Below, in pieces: positions 11,108 through 23,337 of a stretch of DNA of 64,000 nt. The notes below the pieces were generated by a model. It was not told the DNA's origin. It saw only the letters and a list, made by a program, of their open reading frames with translations, and did no database searches. Location: assembly GCA_023079485.1 (NCBI GenBank), contig CM041083.1:170482451-170546450 (forward strand), read 5' to 3'. Every line of letters starts with the position of its first letter. Position 1 is the stretch's first letter. The position numbers were made by a program, and so were the translations under genes. This stretch comes from Archilochus colubris. Taxonomy: Eukaryota > Chordata > Aves > Apodiformes > Trochilidae.

Positions 11108-14100
11108 TTCCAGAATTTACAGAGATCACAGTTCAGTCTCAAGCCAGCACCTCCCACCTCCTCCCTCTGTCTCTACCTCCCACTGGGCTCCACCTCAGTG
11201 TATCCTATTCACAAGAGCAAGTTGCTCTTTCTAACACCTAATACTAGTATAACTTAAACAGGGTAGGTGAAATGTACCCTTCTGCAGACTCAGGGTGCAG
11301 GTTATAAATACCATAGTCTGACCAAGTCTATAATGTAAGCAGACACCATTGTCTCTGGTTTACCTTTGGGAAAACAGAGGTGCAAAGGCATTTCCCCAAC
11401 ATGTGCACTGGGGTGAATGGAAGAGATGGAATCTAGATCTTTTCTTTCAGGATCCTGTGCTTGAAAGTAGCATATTAGCCTACTAGCAGATAAACTGATC
11501 TTAAAAATAAGCCAACAACAACAAAAAAAGCAATCAAACAAAAAACACCCAAAAAAATCAATAACCCAAACCCCTCATCTTATTACATCCTTGCATCTCA
11601 GCACTGAGATTGAGGCATACCAAGACAAAATCTGCTCTTCCATTTTCAAATGGTCCTCCATATTACTGTCAAAGAGAATCTATTACCTACAGGAAAAAAC
11701 AAGTGGGTAAGATTTTTTTAAGTTAATGGGTTTTTTCTAGCATTTTCCCCATTAAGTTCTGCCATGAAATTCTAGATAGCTGCAGCAAAGCCACTGCTAT
11801 CGATACAAATGGAAGTTGCCAGTGTGTAGAGAAAGTCCATTTGGGCTCTGAAGCAAATGATCTGCCCAACATAGAGAAGCATATCTAATAAAGCACTGTG
11901 ATGATTTGTATTTAACACTCCAGAATAGCCCATCAGGCATCATGTAGCAAAGAGAAAGGAGAATAAAAACTGACATGACAGCTGAAGATTATTTTTTCCT
12001 GAGGCAGGCGTGAATGTATTATAGCACATCAATCAGGGGCTACTAACTGGCCAGATCTGCCCTCATAATGTTTACATCAATATCACTGAAGGGATCTCCC
12101 AGCTCAGCTTAGTCCTTTAACAGACCTGGTATGTGCAGTTTTTGTTTACCTACAAACTTTCTGGTGAGGGTTATGTTGTGAAGTGGTTTTGTTTGCATGC
12201 TTCGGTTTTATAATTCTCTGCTGGTCTCTGTTTCAATACCATACACAACAAAACTTCTCTGCAGTCTGGCATGACCACATTTCTCAGCTTTTCTCTTCCA
12301 GCAGCAGTTTTGAACTCAGGTAGTTCATGGTTATGCCTGATTTTCCCAGCTTATTTTGCTGTCTCGCAGAGCTGCAGCTTGGCCCTAGTCAGAGAGAAAC
12401 TCATGCATTCATCCATCTCCATTAAAAAGGATCCTTGGAGGAGAAAAGCAGCAATGTTAAGCTACAAGACCCTATCCAAAACCACCTTCATGAACCAGTT
12501 TCTCTGCACTTCTGACATGGGAGGAATTGTACATGTTTAAAACTGGAATGATGCAGCTGGGTAACCATTGCCCAGCAACCCAGCTGCCCTGGCACAGACA
12601 CCTTTGGATGTCCACAGAGGGGATGGCAGATCACAGTGCTGCAACTTACAGTAACAGGAGAAAACAACAGATCAAAGGTGGTCTCTTAATCTGTTTTGAT
12701 CTGTGCTTCCCTCTCTCTAGTCCAGGAGTCCTACTTTCATGTGTATGGCTGGAGGGGACTGTCCAGCATTTGTGCTTTTATCGTCTAGCAGGCTTAGTCT
12801 CTCCAGCCTGAGTTTAGTCCAACACACATTTTACCATCTGCTCTATTTCCTATGTGCCTATGAGATCATTTTTCTACACGTAAAATTATAAAGTGAAGAT
12901 TCACATGTGTTTGAACAGCTTATTTCTATTATTATTTGTTAAACACGGAGAATTTCCTTGGCCACGGTACAGGGCCCATAATGAAGACATATCAAGCCCT
13001 GAAGCTGTGCTTCATGTGGAATACACCCAAAATGGCTATTCTGGCTGAAAGAGCAGTGTTAGGAATTTCAAACCACTTCCCTTTCTTGGAGTTCTGAGCA
13101 GATTCATGACATTTCTGGCAATGCAGCTTAAAGAACCATTCAAAGAAATTTGTGCTGCAGTCATCAGAAAAGCTTTCTCTTTTGCCCATGCAAAACCTGA
13201 TTTTCAGTGCAAAATATACATTTCAGCAAGTTTAATATCGTCCGTACAGATTTTGGAATGTGATTTCAGAAAAGCAGTAATGAGAAAAATATAATTATTC
13301 TTTTTTTTAAAATTGGTAGTTATAATAATGATGGTTGTTCATGAAGAATATCAATTCTCAGTGGAACTTTTAAAACTCTTTTTTTCCATTTCTATTTTCT
13401 TCTGTTATTCCCCTCAGCCTGCATGTCCCATATTACTTAAAGCCATTCTTGGTGAAAGCCGAAACATAACATGGCTGAACTGGAGTTCCTTGTCCTTTTT
13501 CCCCTCTCTGCCTTTCTTAGTTTCCATCCTCTGTCCCTAGTCCCTTGTCTCTTCTCAGGACAAGAGCAGATGGTGCCTGGGGGCTGCCCATGCCAAGCAT
13601 GCCCTCTCTCACAGTCCCACCCTATGTGCAAAAGAGGATTTGTCTTACCTCCCTTGATGCATCTCAAAACCAGGTGTCTGTGTCTGTGCTAGGTGTCTGA
13701 AGGTCCTCTCAGAATCTATAGGAAGAAACAAGCATGTGTAAAGGGTAATTCAACCTCATCCCAGGTAGGTTAGTGCCCAAAATAGGTCAGATGAATCATG
13801 CCTGCAAAGTGCCACCCTCTCCTGACCACAAAGAAAACCTAGATGACTGTTTCATGCTAGCTGGGAGGCATCCTGTCCTCAGCATCTTTCTTTTGTACCA
13901 TTGTTTTGCCTATTCCCCTGTTGCTTACAGTGCATGTTATCCTCCTGGGTGATCTTTATTCTAGCTTCCCTTCTCATATGAGTGGCAATGCCCAAAGAAA
14001 TGGTATCTTTCCACCTGCTGCTGCTCTGAAGCAGTTTCCCAGCCTGGGCTTTCTTCTGAGATATCTCACTGCTGAGGTGTTTCATAGAGTACCTTTCACA

Positions 14101-17100
14101 AAGCATTTGTGAAATCTCCTAGCTTATCTTTCACACATCTTCTCAAAACTCACCTCTATCAGGGTGCATAAACTCTAACTTGCCTACTGCTAATAGCTAA
14201 GTGGGTGGTCTGTTGGGAACCATTAGAATTAATACTCTTGTACATTAACAACTCCCCCCAAAAAACAGCCCATAAACAAAAACAACCTTTAGGAGTGAAA
14301 CCTGCCATTATCCTATCACAAATACGCTAGTGCTGGCAGAGCTATGGACTAAAGCCCCTCAAGTCCACAGGGTGGGTTTATACAAGGGTTTAAAATAGCT
14401 TTCTGAGACTGTATGAATGGCAGCATAAATCACAGTGCAAAAATAGATCACCAAGCTGAAGTGGCATTACTTCTTTAAACAGCTCATACAGGCACCAATG
14501 CTCCTCTACGGATTTAAAGGAATCATTTCTTTTTACTCCTCCACCTTCTTCATTTTAAGCAGGCAGCACTGAATGGAATAGCACATTGTGAAATGCCACT
14601 GCCTCTTTATCAGGTTACAGCACTAGAGAAAAGAAAAGATTAAAATCCCAGTGAAAATCATTCCTGTTTCCAGTCTCACCCTGCTTTGGACTTCCCCCTA
14701 ATAGCTGAAAGAAAGTAAGGTCTTAAATAACTTGCTGGAAAAAATCACTGTACAATAGGATCAACTGGTAACATGGTGAGATGTTCAGCTTTGTTTTTCT
14801 TCAGGTTCATAGAGGGTCTGACTAAAATACAACTATTCTCTTTGCCTGTAAATAAATGCAATGCCTGATAGAGCTGCAGGAGCCCCCAGTGGAGGGCAGA
14901 GGCTTGTAAGAAGGTGATTTCTAGAAGCAGCTCTTCCTACATGGGTACAGTGGATGCAGGCAAATACCTGTTTTGGCAAGAGGAAGGCTTATTAATCTGA
15001 AGTGTTGAGTGCCCATACATCTTGCAGAAATCCATGGGAGCTGGAAAGGTCTTTTCCTTTGGGAATCAGCTCATTAGCAGCACACTGTGCTGCAAGAAGC
15101 TGAGAGCTCACAGAGAAGTTGCTCAGTGTTTTCCATCTCCCACAAAAAGGCAAAAGATAGAGGTCCAGTATGATGACTGTCATCCTATTGCTGCAATACC
15201 CAGGCATCCCAGGTGGCATCAGGACATGGCTGTAGCAGCTTGTAGGTGTTCTGGATCAGAGTGAGCATGCAAGGTTAAGCATGCAGCTGAAATAGGGCTG
15301 GAAGATTAGGAAAAGAGGCAGGACAGTGAAAGGACAAAGATCTGTACTGCCTTTGTAGTCTAACATTGTGCAGACTAGAGAGAGAATATGCCCCAAAAGA
15401 AAAAAGCTAACTCCATTTTGTGTGCAAAAGGAGGAAACGAGTGGTTATAGGTGAGGGATTAAACTCCTTGCATAACACTCTTCAAGAATAAAAAACACCT
15501 GTAAAACTCAGCCAGAAAATCCCTTAGCATCAGCAGGTCTTTCTCAGTACAACCTGGCTTAAAGTGCTAAGGAACTCCCACTGCATTTGTTTCCAAGTGT
15601 TCTTCTGCTGTAGTTTGGAAGCCAGAGCCAGTTCCATGAGAGGATTAACCAGCACAAGCCAAGGACCAGTATCCATTCCTTTTATTTGTAGCTGACTTTG
15701 CAAGTCTCCTTGCCCCCTGGGTGGTAACAACCATCTGATCTCACTTAAATATTTGTAGGAAACATATCCGGGTCAGAGCAAGTTGTTTCCAGGGTATTTT
15801 TCTAATAGAAAAGGTGAAAGAGGCACCTCCAGAGGGAAAGCCATCACATCCTAAGATAAACTCAACCAAATGATCCATGCTTTCCATTGATGGTGAGGGG
15901 AACCTCAGACTTTGCCATCTGATGAATGGTCAGGTGAATCCCATTCATTATATCCACACCTTCCCAACACCACTGCTGAACCTATAAACTGTACTCACTA
16001 TGGTGCTTTGGAAACCACAACCCAAACAGATGAGATTCCCAATATCAGCATCTTCTGTACATAACCAGTCACCTTAACTATTCTCAGGTCCATTTCAGAA
16101 CCAAAAACTTATTTCTACCTCAGCTTTGGAGGTCTGAAACCTCTTCACATGGCTATCCTCATGCATGTGCTGTTCTAGATGAAGAGGTTCAGCCCTGGCA
16201 TTAAAGCAGAGTGGTGTTCATATGAGATGCTGCCTTCAGCCTGCTCCTGCCTCTCTTCTCCAGTCAGTCTGATGCTTCCTGCAGAGACAGCAGCCATGGA
16301 AATGACTTTTTGTGTTCTGCCTGGCAGGGCTGATGTGTTTTCAGTTCTTAGCCAGAGCTCAAAATGTGACCTTAAGAATGAATTGCTAAGACTTGCATCA
16401 CCTCAGACTTCAAGCTGCTCTTGCTGGTGTCTCATTAAGCTGCAAGGTGATAACAGTCAGTGCTAACAACTGTGAAATACACCCTGACTCCATAGGTGTG
16501 GAGCCAATGGGTACTTGTGAGATGCTTTTGACTGAGGTTTTCTGGTTTGTGTGTTGGTTTGGGATCATGTTGTTTCAATGCCTTTCCCTCAAGAATAAAT
16601 ATGGTATGGAAAGTCTCCTAATGGACCCCTGTAGACAGCCTAACTCTGTGTGGTGGAAGCATCTGGTAAACAGCCTTACAAGCTGTAATATCCAAATGGC
16701 AAACATTGATACACCTTGTGCCCCATTACCACCACTCTCAGCTTTCACCCTCTGCTTCCAGACCATGAGGAGAGGGACACTGAGAAGACACAGGAAGAGA
16801 GGTTGCAGCCCTGGACCTGGGTACACTCAGGGGCGGAGGGGTGGAGAGCACGGCTGAGAGGTGACCTGCAGATTTCCCAAACCTGTGCAGAGGTTAAATC
16901 CAGCATTAGGCATTTGAAGTGAGAAGGAGACATGCAGAGCCAGGGAGAGATGCTGGTACAGTAAGCTGCAAGAATAGGTCAAGCTGTCAGCTGTTATTAA
17001 CTTTAGCAAAAAACATATCTTCCAGTTCAGCCTCAATCAATTCATATGGTGTTTGTTTGAGAGCCTTCTTATTACATTGTGGAATTACTGGCCCTATCTA

Positions 17101-17275
17101 CAGCCTGGCTAACCTGCATGTCTCTCCTCCTCTGCCATTTAAATGTCAGTTATATTTTTGTGGTTGACTGGGTAGTGAAAGGATGAATGAATAAGTGTTT
17201 GTGCCAGCTGATCTACGTGAAGATGCCTCATTAAGCAGAAGTGGACAGGGGATGATATGTTTTGATGCTTTGTCT
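11108..17275. other. Unique non-coding DNA, no gene or CR1 recognised
   Basis: About 6.2 kb, one of the longer repeat-poor stretches. It contains an A/C-rich tract (11511-11567). The subregion near 12000-12240, with TGTTTAC-type and TTTGCATG-type motifs, has the mixed composition often seen in conserved non-coding DNA, but nothing visible proves conservation. Open frames stay below 155 codons and match no known family. Confidence 0.5.
11511..11567. repeat. A/C-rich low-complexity tract
   Basis: Composed almost only of A and C in the pattern AACAACAACAAAAAAAGC and CAAAAAACACCCAAAAAAAT, it resembles other strand-asymmetric A/C or T/G tracts in this window. Confidence 0.75.
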
Positions 17276-17340
17276 TGTATTTTCTACTAAAGAAGTAGTA
17301 AGTATTTTGGACATGTATTTTCTACTAAAGAAGTGGTAAG
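17276..17340. repeat. 38-bp tandem duplication (partial second copy)
   Basis: The sequence TGTATTTTCTACTAAAGAAG starts at 17276 and again at 17314, giving a 38-base period. The second copy is cut after 27 bases and carries a G for an A. It lies just upstream of two CR1 insertions. Confidence 0.9.
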
Positions 17341-17360
17341 AAACATGAGAAGCTAGGTTT

Positions 17361-17510
17361 CATAGAATCATAGAATGGTTTGGGTTGGAAGGGACCTTCA
17401 AGATCATCTAGTTCCAATCCCCCTGCATGGGCAGGGACATCTCCCACTAGGACAGGTTGCTTAAGGCCCCATCCAACTTGAAGCCTTGAAGCCTTGAACA
17501 CTTCCAGAGA
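17361..17510 (-). mobile_element. CR1 LINE 3'-end fragment
   Basis: It begins with an intact CATAGAATCATAGAATGG tail, then TTTGGGTTGGAAGGGACCTT and CCCATCCAACTT, the reverse complement of a CR1 3' UTR. Only the 3' UTR and last codons are kept. A small internal duplication (GAAGCCTT twice) interrupts the usual CCTTGAACACTTCCAG text. Confidence 0.95.
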
Positions 17511-17607
17511 GGAAATAGCCACAAGGTTAGATTTGATCCTGTTCTCCCCATTTTGAGCCACTTGTTTGAAGGGCATCAAAAAAGAAGCGCATCCAGAAAC
17601 TATGTTT

Positions 17608-17632
17608 AAAAAAAAAAAAAAAAAAAAAAAAA
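17608..17632. repeat. 25-base A homopolymer
   Basis: An uninterrupted run of 25 A is followed by GGGGGAGG. It sits between two minus-strand CR1s. CR1 does not normally end in poly(A), so it is not their tail. Confidence 0.9.
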
Positions 17633-17655
17633 GGGGGAGGCCAAAGTGCCAAATT

Positions 17656-17986
17656 CATAGAATCATAGAATTGGCTGGGTTGGAAGGGACCTCAGAGATC
17701 ATCAAGTCCAACCCTTGAACCACCGTTGCGGTTGCTAGACCATGGCACTGAGTGCCACATCCAGTCTCTTTTTAAATATCTCCAGGGATGGAGAACCCAC
17801 TACTTCCCTGGGCAGCCCATTCCAATGCCGGATCACTCTCTCTGTAAAGAAATTCTTTCTAATATCCAACCTAAACTTCCCCTGGCACAACTTGAGACCG
17901 TGCCCTCTTGTCTTGTTGAAAGTCATCTGGGAAAAGAGCCCAACCTCCACCTGGCTACACCCTCCTTTCAGGGAGTTGTAGAGAGC
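17656..17986 (-). mobile_element. CR1 LINE, 5'-truncated, young-looking
   Basis: It starts with CATAGAATCATAGAATTGGC and contains CATGGCACTGAGTGCCACAT and CCTGGGCAGCCCATTCCAAT, typical of the CR1 subfamily also seen at 54.4, 58.1 and 63.8 kb. The minus-strand frame 17735-17950 is still open and reads as the ORF2 C-terminus ([55 protein letters not shown]). It shares GAACCACC..TGCGGTTGCTAGA with the 63.8-kb copy, pointing to a common source lineage. Confidence 0.96.
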
Positions 17987-20900
17987 AAAATTCCTTTATT
18001 TCAGGTGACTAGCAGAGTGCAAGCAAAACATTCCAGCTCCTTTATAAATATTGCAGGCATAAAATCTAGCTGCTACTTCAAAAGCAGGAGGATCCTAGAA
18101 CACAGATGCATTTAAGTCTAGCAGTAACTAATATACCAAGGCCAGACACCAGGGAATAGGCCCTCTTTACCATTGCAGTGCCCTGCTCCTCCTCATTTGA
18201 CTGCTTCCTAGTGAATTGTCAACCCTCAGCCAAGAAATCAGGCTCCCCCCATACAAAACCTGAGGGGAGATGGGCATCCTAGGGACATTCCCAGCCATTC
18301 CTAGGACTAGGAAGGAGCAGAAGTCCTGGATCCCAGCAATGGCAATCTGTTCCCAGCTCTGCTTTGCTCCCTCCAACCAGCTCTCTCCAAGCCAAATCTG
18401 CTACCCAAGGGAATAGCAGTGAGCAATGGGGCTCCAAACAGCCAGACTGCAGCTGGTGAGGCTGAAACTCCAAGGCAAGTCCAAGATAAGATTTCCTTTG
18501 CTTGAGACCTGCCATGGGTGTGGGGGAAACCCAGGTTTAAATCTCTGTGCTGTCTGAATCAGAGCAGAGGCTTGACATGGCTCTAAAGTCTTCATCAGTC
18601 ATTTCACAGCCTCATGTTGTGGTGGAAGAGATTGGCTCCAAATCTCTTGTGTTGGAGCTGTTTGACTTTATAAACAAATGCTTACATTTCCCTTGGATCA
18701 AAGAGGAAGACTGATCAAACATTCATGGAAAATAGAATGAGAAAAAAAAAGGCTGGTTTAAACTGTGGGAATATGGATCCAGATGAGTATTTTGGCCTAA
18801 TCCTATATTGGACAAATTTCTATCAATAACCTGTAATTTTTCTTGCCAGTCACAGAAAGAAAACCTGGGTCTGCAGACCAGACAGCTCTCATCACAGATT
18901 TTGGGCAGAATCCTGCTGATAACAAATGGATGATCAGAATTTGGATGGACAATCATCTGGACCCACACCATAGGCTGTAATCTGCAATTTCTACTTGAAA
19001 TCATGTAAAAAGGAGAATTCAACACTGGTCAGCCAACACCAACAGGTTTACTTGAGGTACCCAGCTGCTCTGAACAGGCAGATGGATGGGGTAACACTTG
19101 TACACTCACAGAAAATGAGGACCTGCACTCAGTGTCCTGAAAATATAAATAGCAGCAGAAATGAGGAGGAATTTCAGAAACAACTGTCTCCATAGCAGCC
19201 AAGTGCCAGTTCCACTGAGAGAACTCCTTCCCATTGTCCTGGGATGTCTGTCTCAAGACTTCTCTGAAAACAGGCCCAAGTAAATGGCTTTTGCAGTCCA
19301 TACAAATGACTGCATTTCAGTTCTTTCAGACCAAGAAACGGAAAAAGTTTGCAGGGTCTGGAACTTCCCACAAAAGGAAAGTAAGATATCTCCAGCACTT
19401 TTGAAAAAATAAATCCCCGCTGTCATCCAGGCAAAACACACGTTGACTTGCATGAGAAGGAATGGGAAAAGCCTTCAGGAAATAGCTAATGGTTTCCAAA
19501 TCTTTCCCTTGTACATTTTCACAGACTCTGGCATTCTTCAGGGGAAAAAATGTCCTTTCTTTTTGAATGTGCCTGGCTCTGGGCTCTGTTTCTACAAATG
19601 TTGATTCAGAAAGGTACTTTGTTGTTATTTATTCTCAACTAACGACTGAACTGGCAGAGCTCTGAAGAAAGGGTATCCCAAAAGTTCAGTGTCCATGGGT
19701 GTTGCTGTTCCCTGCCCATTTTCTTCCTGCCTTTGGTTAATGGTGAATTGTCACAAAACCTCCATTTTGGCTTAGCTGGGGTAAAAGCAGGACCAAAACT
19801 GTGCAGCCTCTGCTTTTCTTTCAGTGTGTTCTGAGGAGAGATGAATTTGTTTGCTCCTCCCTGCATGATACTGAAACAGATTTGCACAGAATTACTTAGC
19901 TCTACATCTCTGGCAAGTTTGGCTGCTAATGGTTATACATCTATAGGCACATACCCGTGTTTGTGCATACCCATGGCTTCCTAGTACCCTGAAGATGTCC
20001 TTGCACATTGACACCTCAACCTTCCCGCACAGAAGACTCTGCACCATCCCCTTATATTCTTGCATTCCCAATTCTCAGCACTGTCCAGGAGGGCAATAAT
20101 TCATGCAGGCTCCACCACTCCCTAGACCAATCCACCAGTTCTGTAGAATAGACCGTCACGCTCCAATGTCCCAAGCAGTCCGAGGCTTTGTTTCATTTCC
20201 CAGTCTAGGGACAGCGTGAGAGATCCAAGTCACAGTCGAATCGTAATTGAATTGAATCCAAAGCTCAATACAGCTGAAAGAGCCAAGAAAACTTCCCTCA
20301 GGAGATTGGTGCCATTCTCTAGAGTGGAAAGTGTGGGTCCTCATATTTTCGGATGCTCGGGCTCAGCGCAGCCGGCAGCAGAGCCTTACAGCAGATGCAG
20401 TTCTCACACTTGCAGCTCAACATGTGGCTGCACATGCTCATAGCTAAAAATGTTCTTTCTCCATAATGTAACTGGAATCAATAACCAATCAAGCCAGTGT
20501 GTGCTTCTGTGGAACAGCTTAAAATAGGGTTTCTTTCTTTTTCTTCTTAGCAACTGCTCGCAGTGAGCGCAACCTTTCATTTCTTCCACAGAGCTGAAAA
20601 GAGCTCTGCGACCACATCATTGCAGCACAAGGCAGTCACAAATATTCCACCTCTCATAAAACCAGAGAAGTACAGGGAACTGAAGGGCAGCAAACCACTC
20701 TATAATATAGAAGAAAACCAATCCCCCTTATGCCAAGATAGCAGCAGCAGAATTACCAATCTGAGCAATCCAGAAGTAAGGCACATGTTGAAGTAAGAAG
20801 TAATATTGCTTGTATATTACTTCACCCCATCTCCCTCTGTGCATATGCATCCTGAAACAGCCTTTAATTTCAAGAATTTCATGCTATTTTTTACTGCTGT

Positions 20901-21650
20901 GGCCCTCTCTCACCCTATTCCCAGCGACTGATTAATAAACAGCTATGCAATATCTTGTTTTTTTCTCCAGCACGTGGTCTCATGCTTCATTTTTACTGCT
21001 CAAACCCTGATCTGGAGTCAGAAGTCTCCATGGATCATGTAGGGGTGGATTTTTTTTTCTAAACATTTATCACTTGGCTAAATTTGGGTAGGTTTTCCAA
21101 AGGAGACAAAGAGGTTGAGTGTGCAACACAAGTTCACTGACCCCAGTTCCCTGCTCCAGATTGTAATGACACAAGCAGTCCTTAGGAAAAAAAAACAGCA
21201 GCAGTTTTCCCCGAGGACAACATGACTTATTTTTCTTCTGAGACATGTGTAAGATCAACCCAAGGAAGTCCCCTGGGAGGATCTGACCCTGATGGGTCAG
21301 GTAGAAATGCTGGATCTGAAATAATACCTTGTGGCTTGCTCCCTGCTGTGACTACGTGTGCCATCAGATGGTAAGACCATGTCCAGCTCCTGTTGGGTGA
21401 AGTGATACTGCTGTGCTTATGGATGTTCTTGGAAAAGTGCTTCACAGTCCTGCCTGGAGATGCAGGTTGTAACACTCTCAGCAGAGGAGGCAGTGAGGTT
21501 TGAAAGAGCAGGTAAAATGTGCATTGCAATAAAAATAATGTGTAACAGTACTGGCTATTTTTAAAACTACTTGGAAAAAAAATTTGCTTTTATTTTAAGT
21601 TAGGAGCAAAAGCCTGCTTATAACTAGTGCCCTCCATTAAACTTTTGCTT
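17987..21650. other. Unique non-coding DNA with a CpG-enriched patch
   Basis: No gene recognised. Bases 20150-20620 have more CpG than the surroundings, with CCAAT-type motifs (listed separately). Short frames near 18167-18595 and 19029-19453 overlap each other and have no known domain. Confidence 0.5.
20150..20620. promoter_or_regulatory. CpG-enriched patch with CCAAT motifs, possible regulatory element
   Basis: I count 13 CpGs in about 470 bases, against long CpG-poor flanks, including a tight group (TTCGGATGCTCGGG, CAGCGCAGCCGGC) near 20349-20373. CCAAT pentamers occur near 20125, 20164 and 20485 on the plus strand, and an ATTGG near 20305 is CCAAT on the minus strand. This composition would fit a weak promoter or enhancer, but no TATA box or adjacent first exon is evident. 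The regulatory role is inference. Confidence 0.2.
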
Positions 21651-21801
21651 ATCATGGAATCAAAGAACGGTTTGGGTTGGAAGGGACCTTAAAGATCACT
21701 TTGTTCCAACCCCCTTTCATGGGCAGGGACACCTCCCACCAGATCAGGTTGTTCAAAGCCCCATCCAACCTGGCCTTGAACTCTTCCAGGGAGGGAGCAT
21801 C
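21651..21801 (-). mobile_element. CR1 LINE 3'-end fragment
   Basis: A degraded tail (ATCATGGAATCAAAGAACGG) is followed by TTTGGGTTGGAAGGGACCTT, CATGGGCAGGGACACCTCCC and CCCATCCAACCTGGCCTTGA. It is the reverse complement of a CR1 3' UTR and extreme ORF2 end, about 150 bases long. It is the only CR1 recognised between 18.0 and 36.0 kb. Confidence 0.95.
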
Positions 21802-23310
21802 ACATATCCATGTGTGAAACATCAACATTTAATAGCATTATTTGTGAAAAGGAAAAAAAGATAAAACCATCCACCCCAATTGGATGGCCCTTCAAATAAC
21901 CGCTTAATGGATGAAGATAAATGGAAATGCCATCTGCATTTCCAGCATTCCCCTACTGATCAGCCCACTGGGAAATGAAAAGGGAGGAGGTTTCAATATT
22001 CCCTCTGTGTCTGCAAATTACTACTACACACCAAATTTTGCATGAGATCAATACTCCTTTAACAATTCTGCCACAGATGCCAGAGCTCATTAGTAGGATG
22101 TGAATAATTATGGAGGTTGGAAATCCTATTTTATTTGTCTGTCTGAAGGATTTTGGTTTCTTATCGGCTTAGCTGAGGATTTCATGACCAGATTTTGCAG
22201 TCTATGTTGAGCTCTTACTCAGGTAAAATTTCCTTATCTAAAAGGGGAGTTTTGCCTGAGCTGACTCAATAGGAGCCTCAACGTCCTTTCTTCATAAGGC
22301 ATTACCATACCACATTGAATAAACTACACAGGAGAGCAAAACATCCTGACCAGAACTACTGTAGTCACTATTCTGATGTGAGATCTGCTTATTCTGATCA
22401 TCCAGAATTCCTTCTTATCCTCAAAAGTCCTCTCTCCCTGAAGAGAAAAAAAAAAAAAATGAGTTGCACTGAAAAAGAAAAATTAGAAGTGGAAACAAGC
22501 TCTACTTGTGCATTCTTGCCATGGTATTTGAACCATTTTTTGCTGGTTATACAGATTTCTCCCTCCTGCTCCTTGCTAATGCAGATTTCACAAGAACTGT
22601 GTCATTCTGACTTGCATCCTTGGGTCAGCTTCAAGAGAAAATACATTTCAGAAGCCAGTAGAGTCCCAGAAGGGCTGTGAAGAGGATTTTTCTCAGACCT
22701 GGTAGTAAAACATGATACTTCCCCCTTCACTACATTGCTCATCTGCCCTTTAGCAGTTGGGTTTTAAATGAGCTTTGGGAGGAATTTATTGGCCATTCAA
22801 GCTGATAGCCATTAGACTAATGAGTCAGTGCTAATCAGTTCACTTGGGACAGGACCTTGCTGGATGCTGAGTTTACTGCAGCTTGGCCCAAGCCACCAAG
22901 ACACTGGGACCTTTGACAAACCAGCCCAGGTCCATAATTCTTCTTTCACACCAAAGCATTCCAGTTGAAGCAAAGCTCCTGGGGAGCAGAGCCTGGCTGA
23001 GAAGAGCTGCTGCAATACCACCAAGTCAGCCAAGGAACCCACACAGGGCTGCTGCTGCTCCTTGGTTAACCTGTTGGAGAGATGTTTAATCCTACTGCAG
23101 TGTTCCCAAACGTGACAGATTACATCAGAGGTGACAGGAGGATATTATTGCAATGCACTCTCATTTTGCAATGGGCACAGGGGCATTCCCTCTTGTGGCT
23201 GCCCGTGCCACTCCTGGAGGAAGGGCCATTCCCCATCCCTGGAGTTTTTGGGGTCTTTATCCATTTATGGGAGTTTTGCACAGTGGCGTGGGGCTTCTTT
23301 TTCCATATTT

Positions 23311-23337
23311 GCAATATTGGAATATTGGAAATATTGC
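23311..23337. repeat. AATATT palindromic cluster
   Basis: GCAATATT (23311-23318) and AATATTGC (23330-23337) are perfect 8-base inverted arms around GGAATATTGGA. The half-element TATTGGAA(T) also repeats directly. It is small and may be chance or slippage. Confidence 0.6.

Noticed and set aside
17735..17981. Plus-strand ORFs across the CR1 at 17.7 kb (and equivalents at 54.5, 58.2 and 63.6 kb) with near-identical peptides
   Set aside because: They are antisense readings of the same minus-strand CR1 sequence; the repeated peptide reflects repeat identity, not a gene family.
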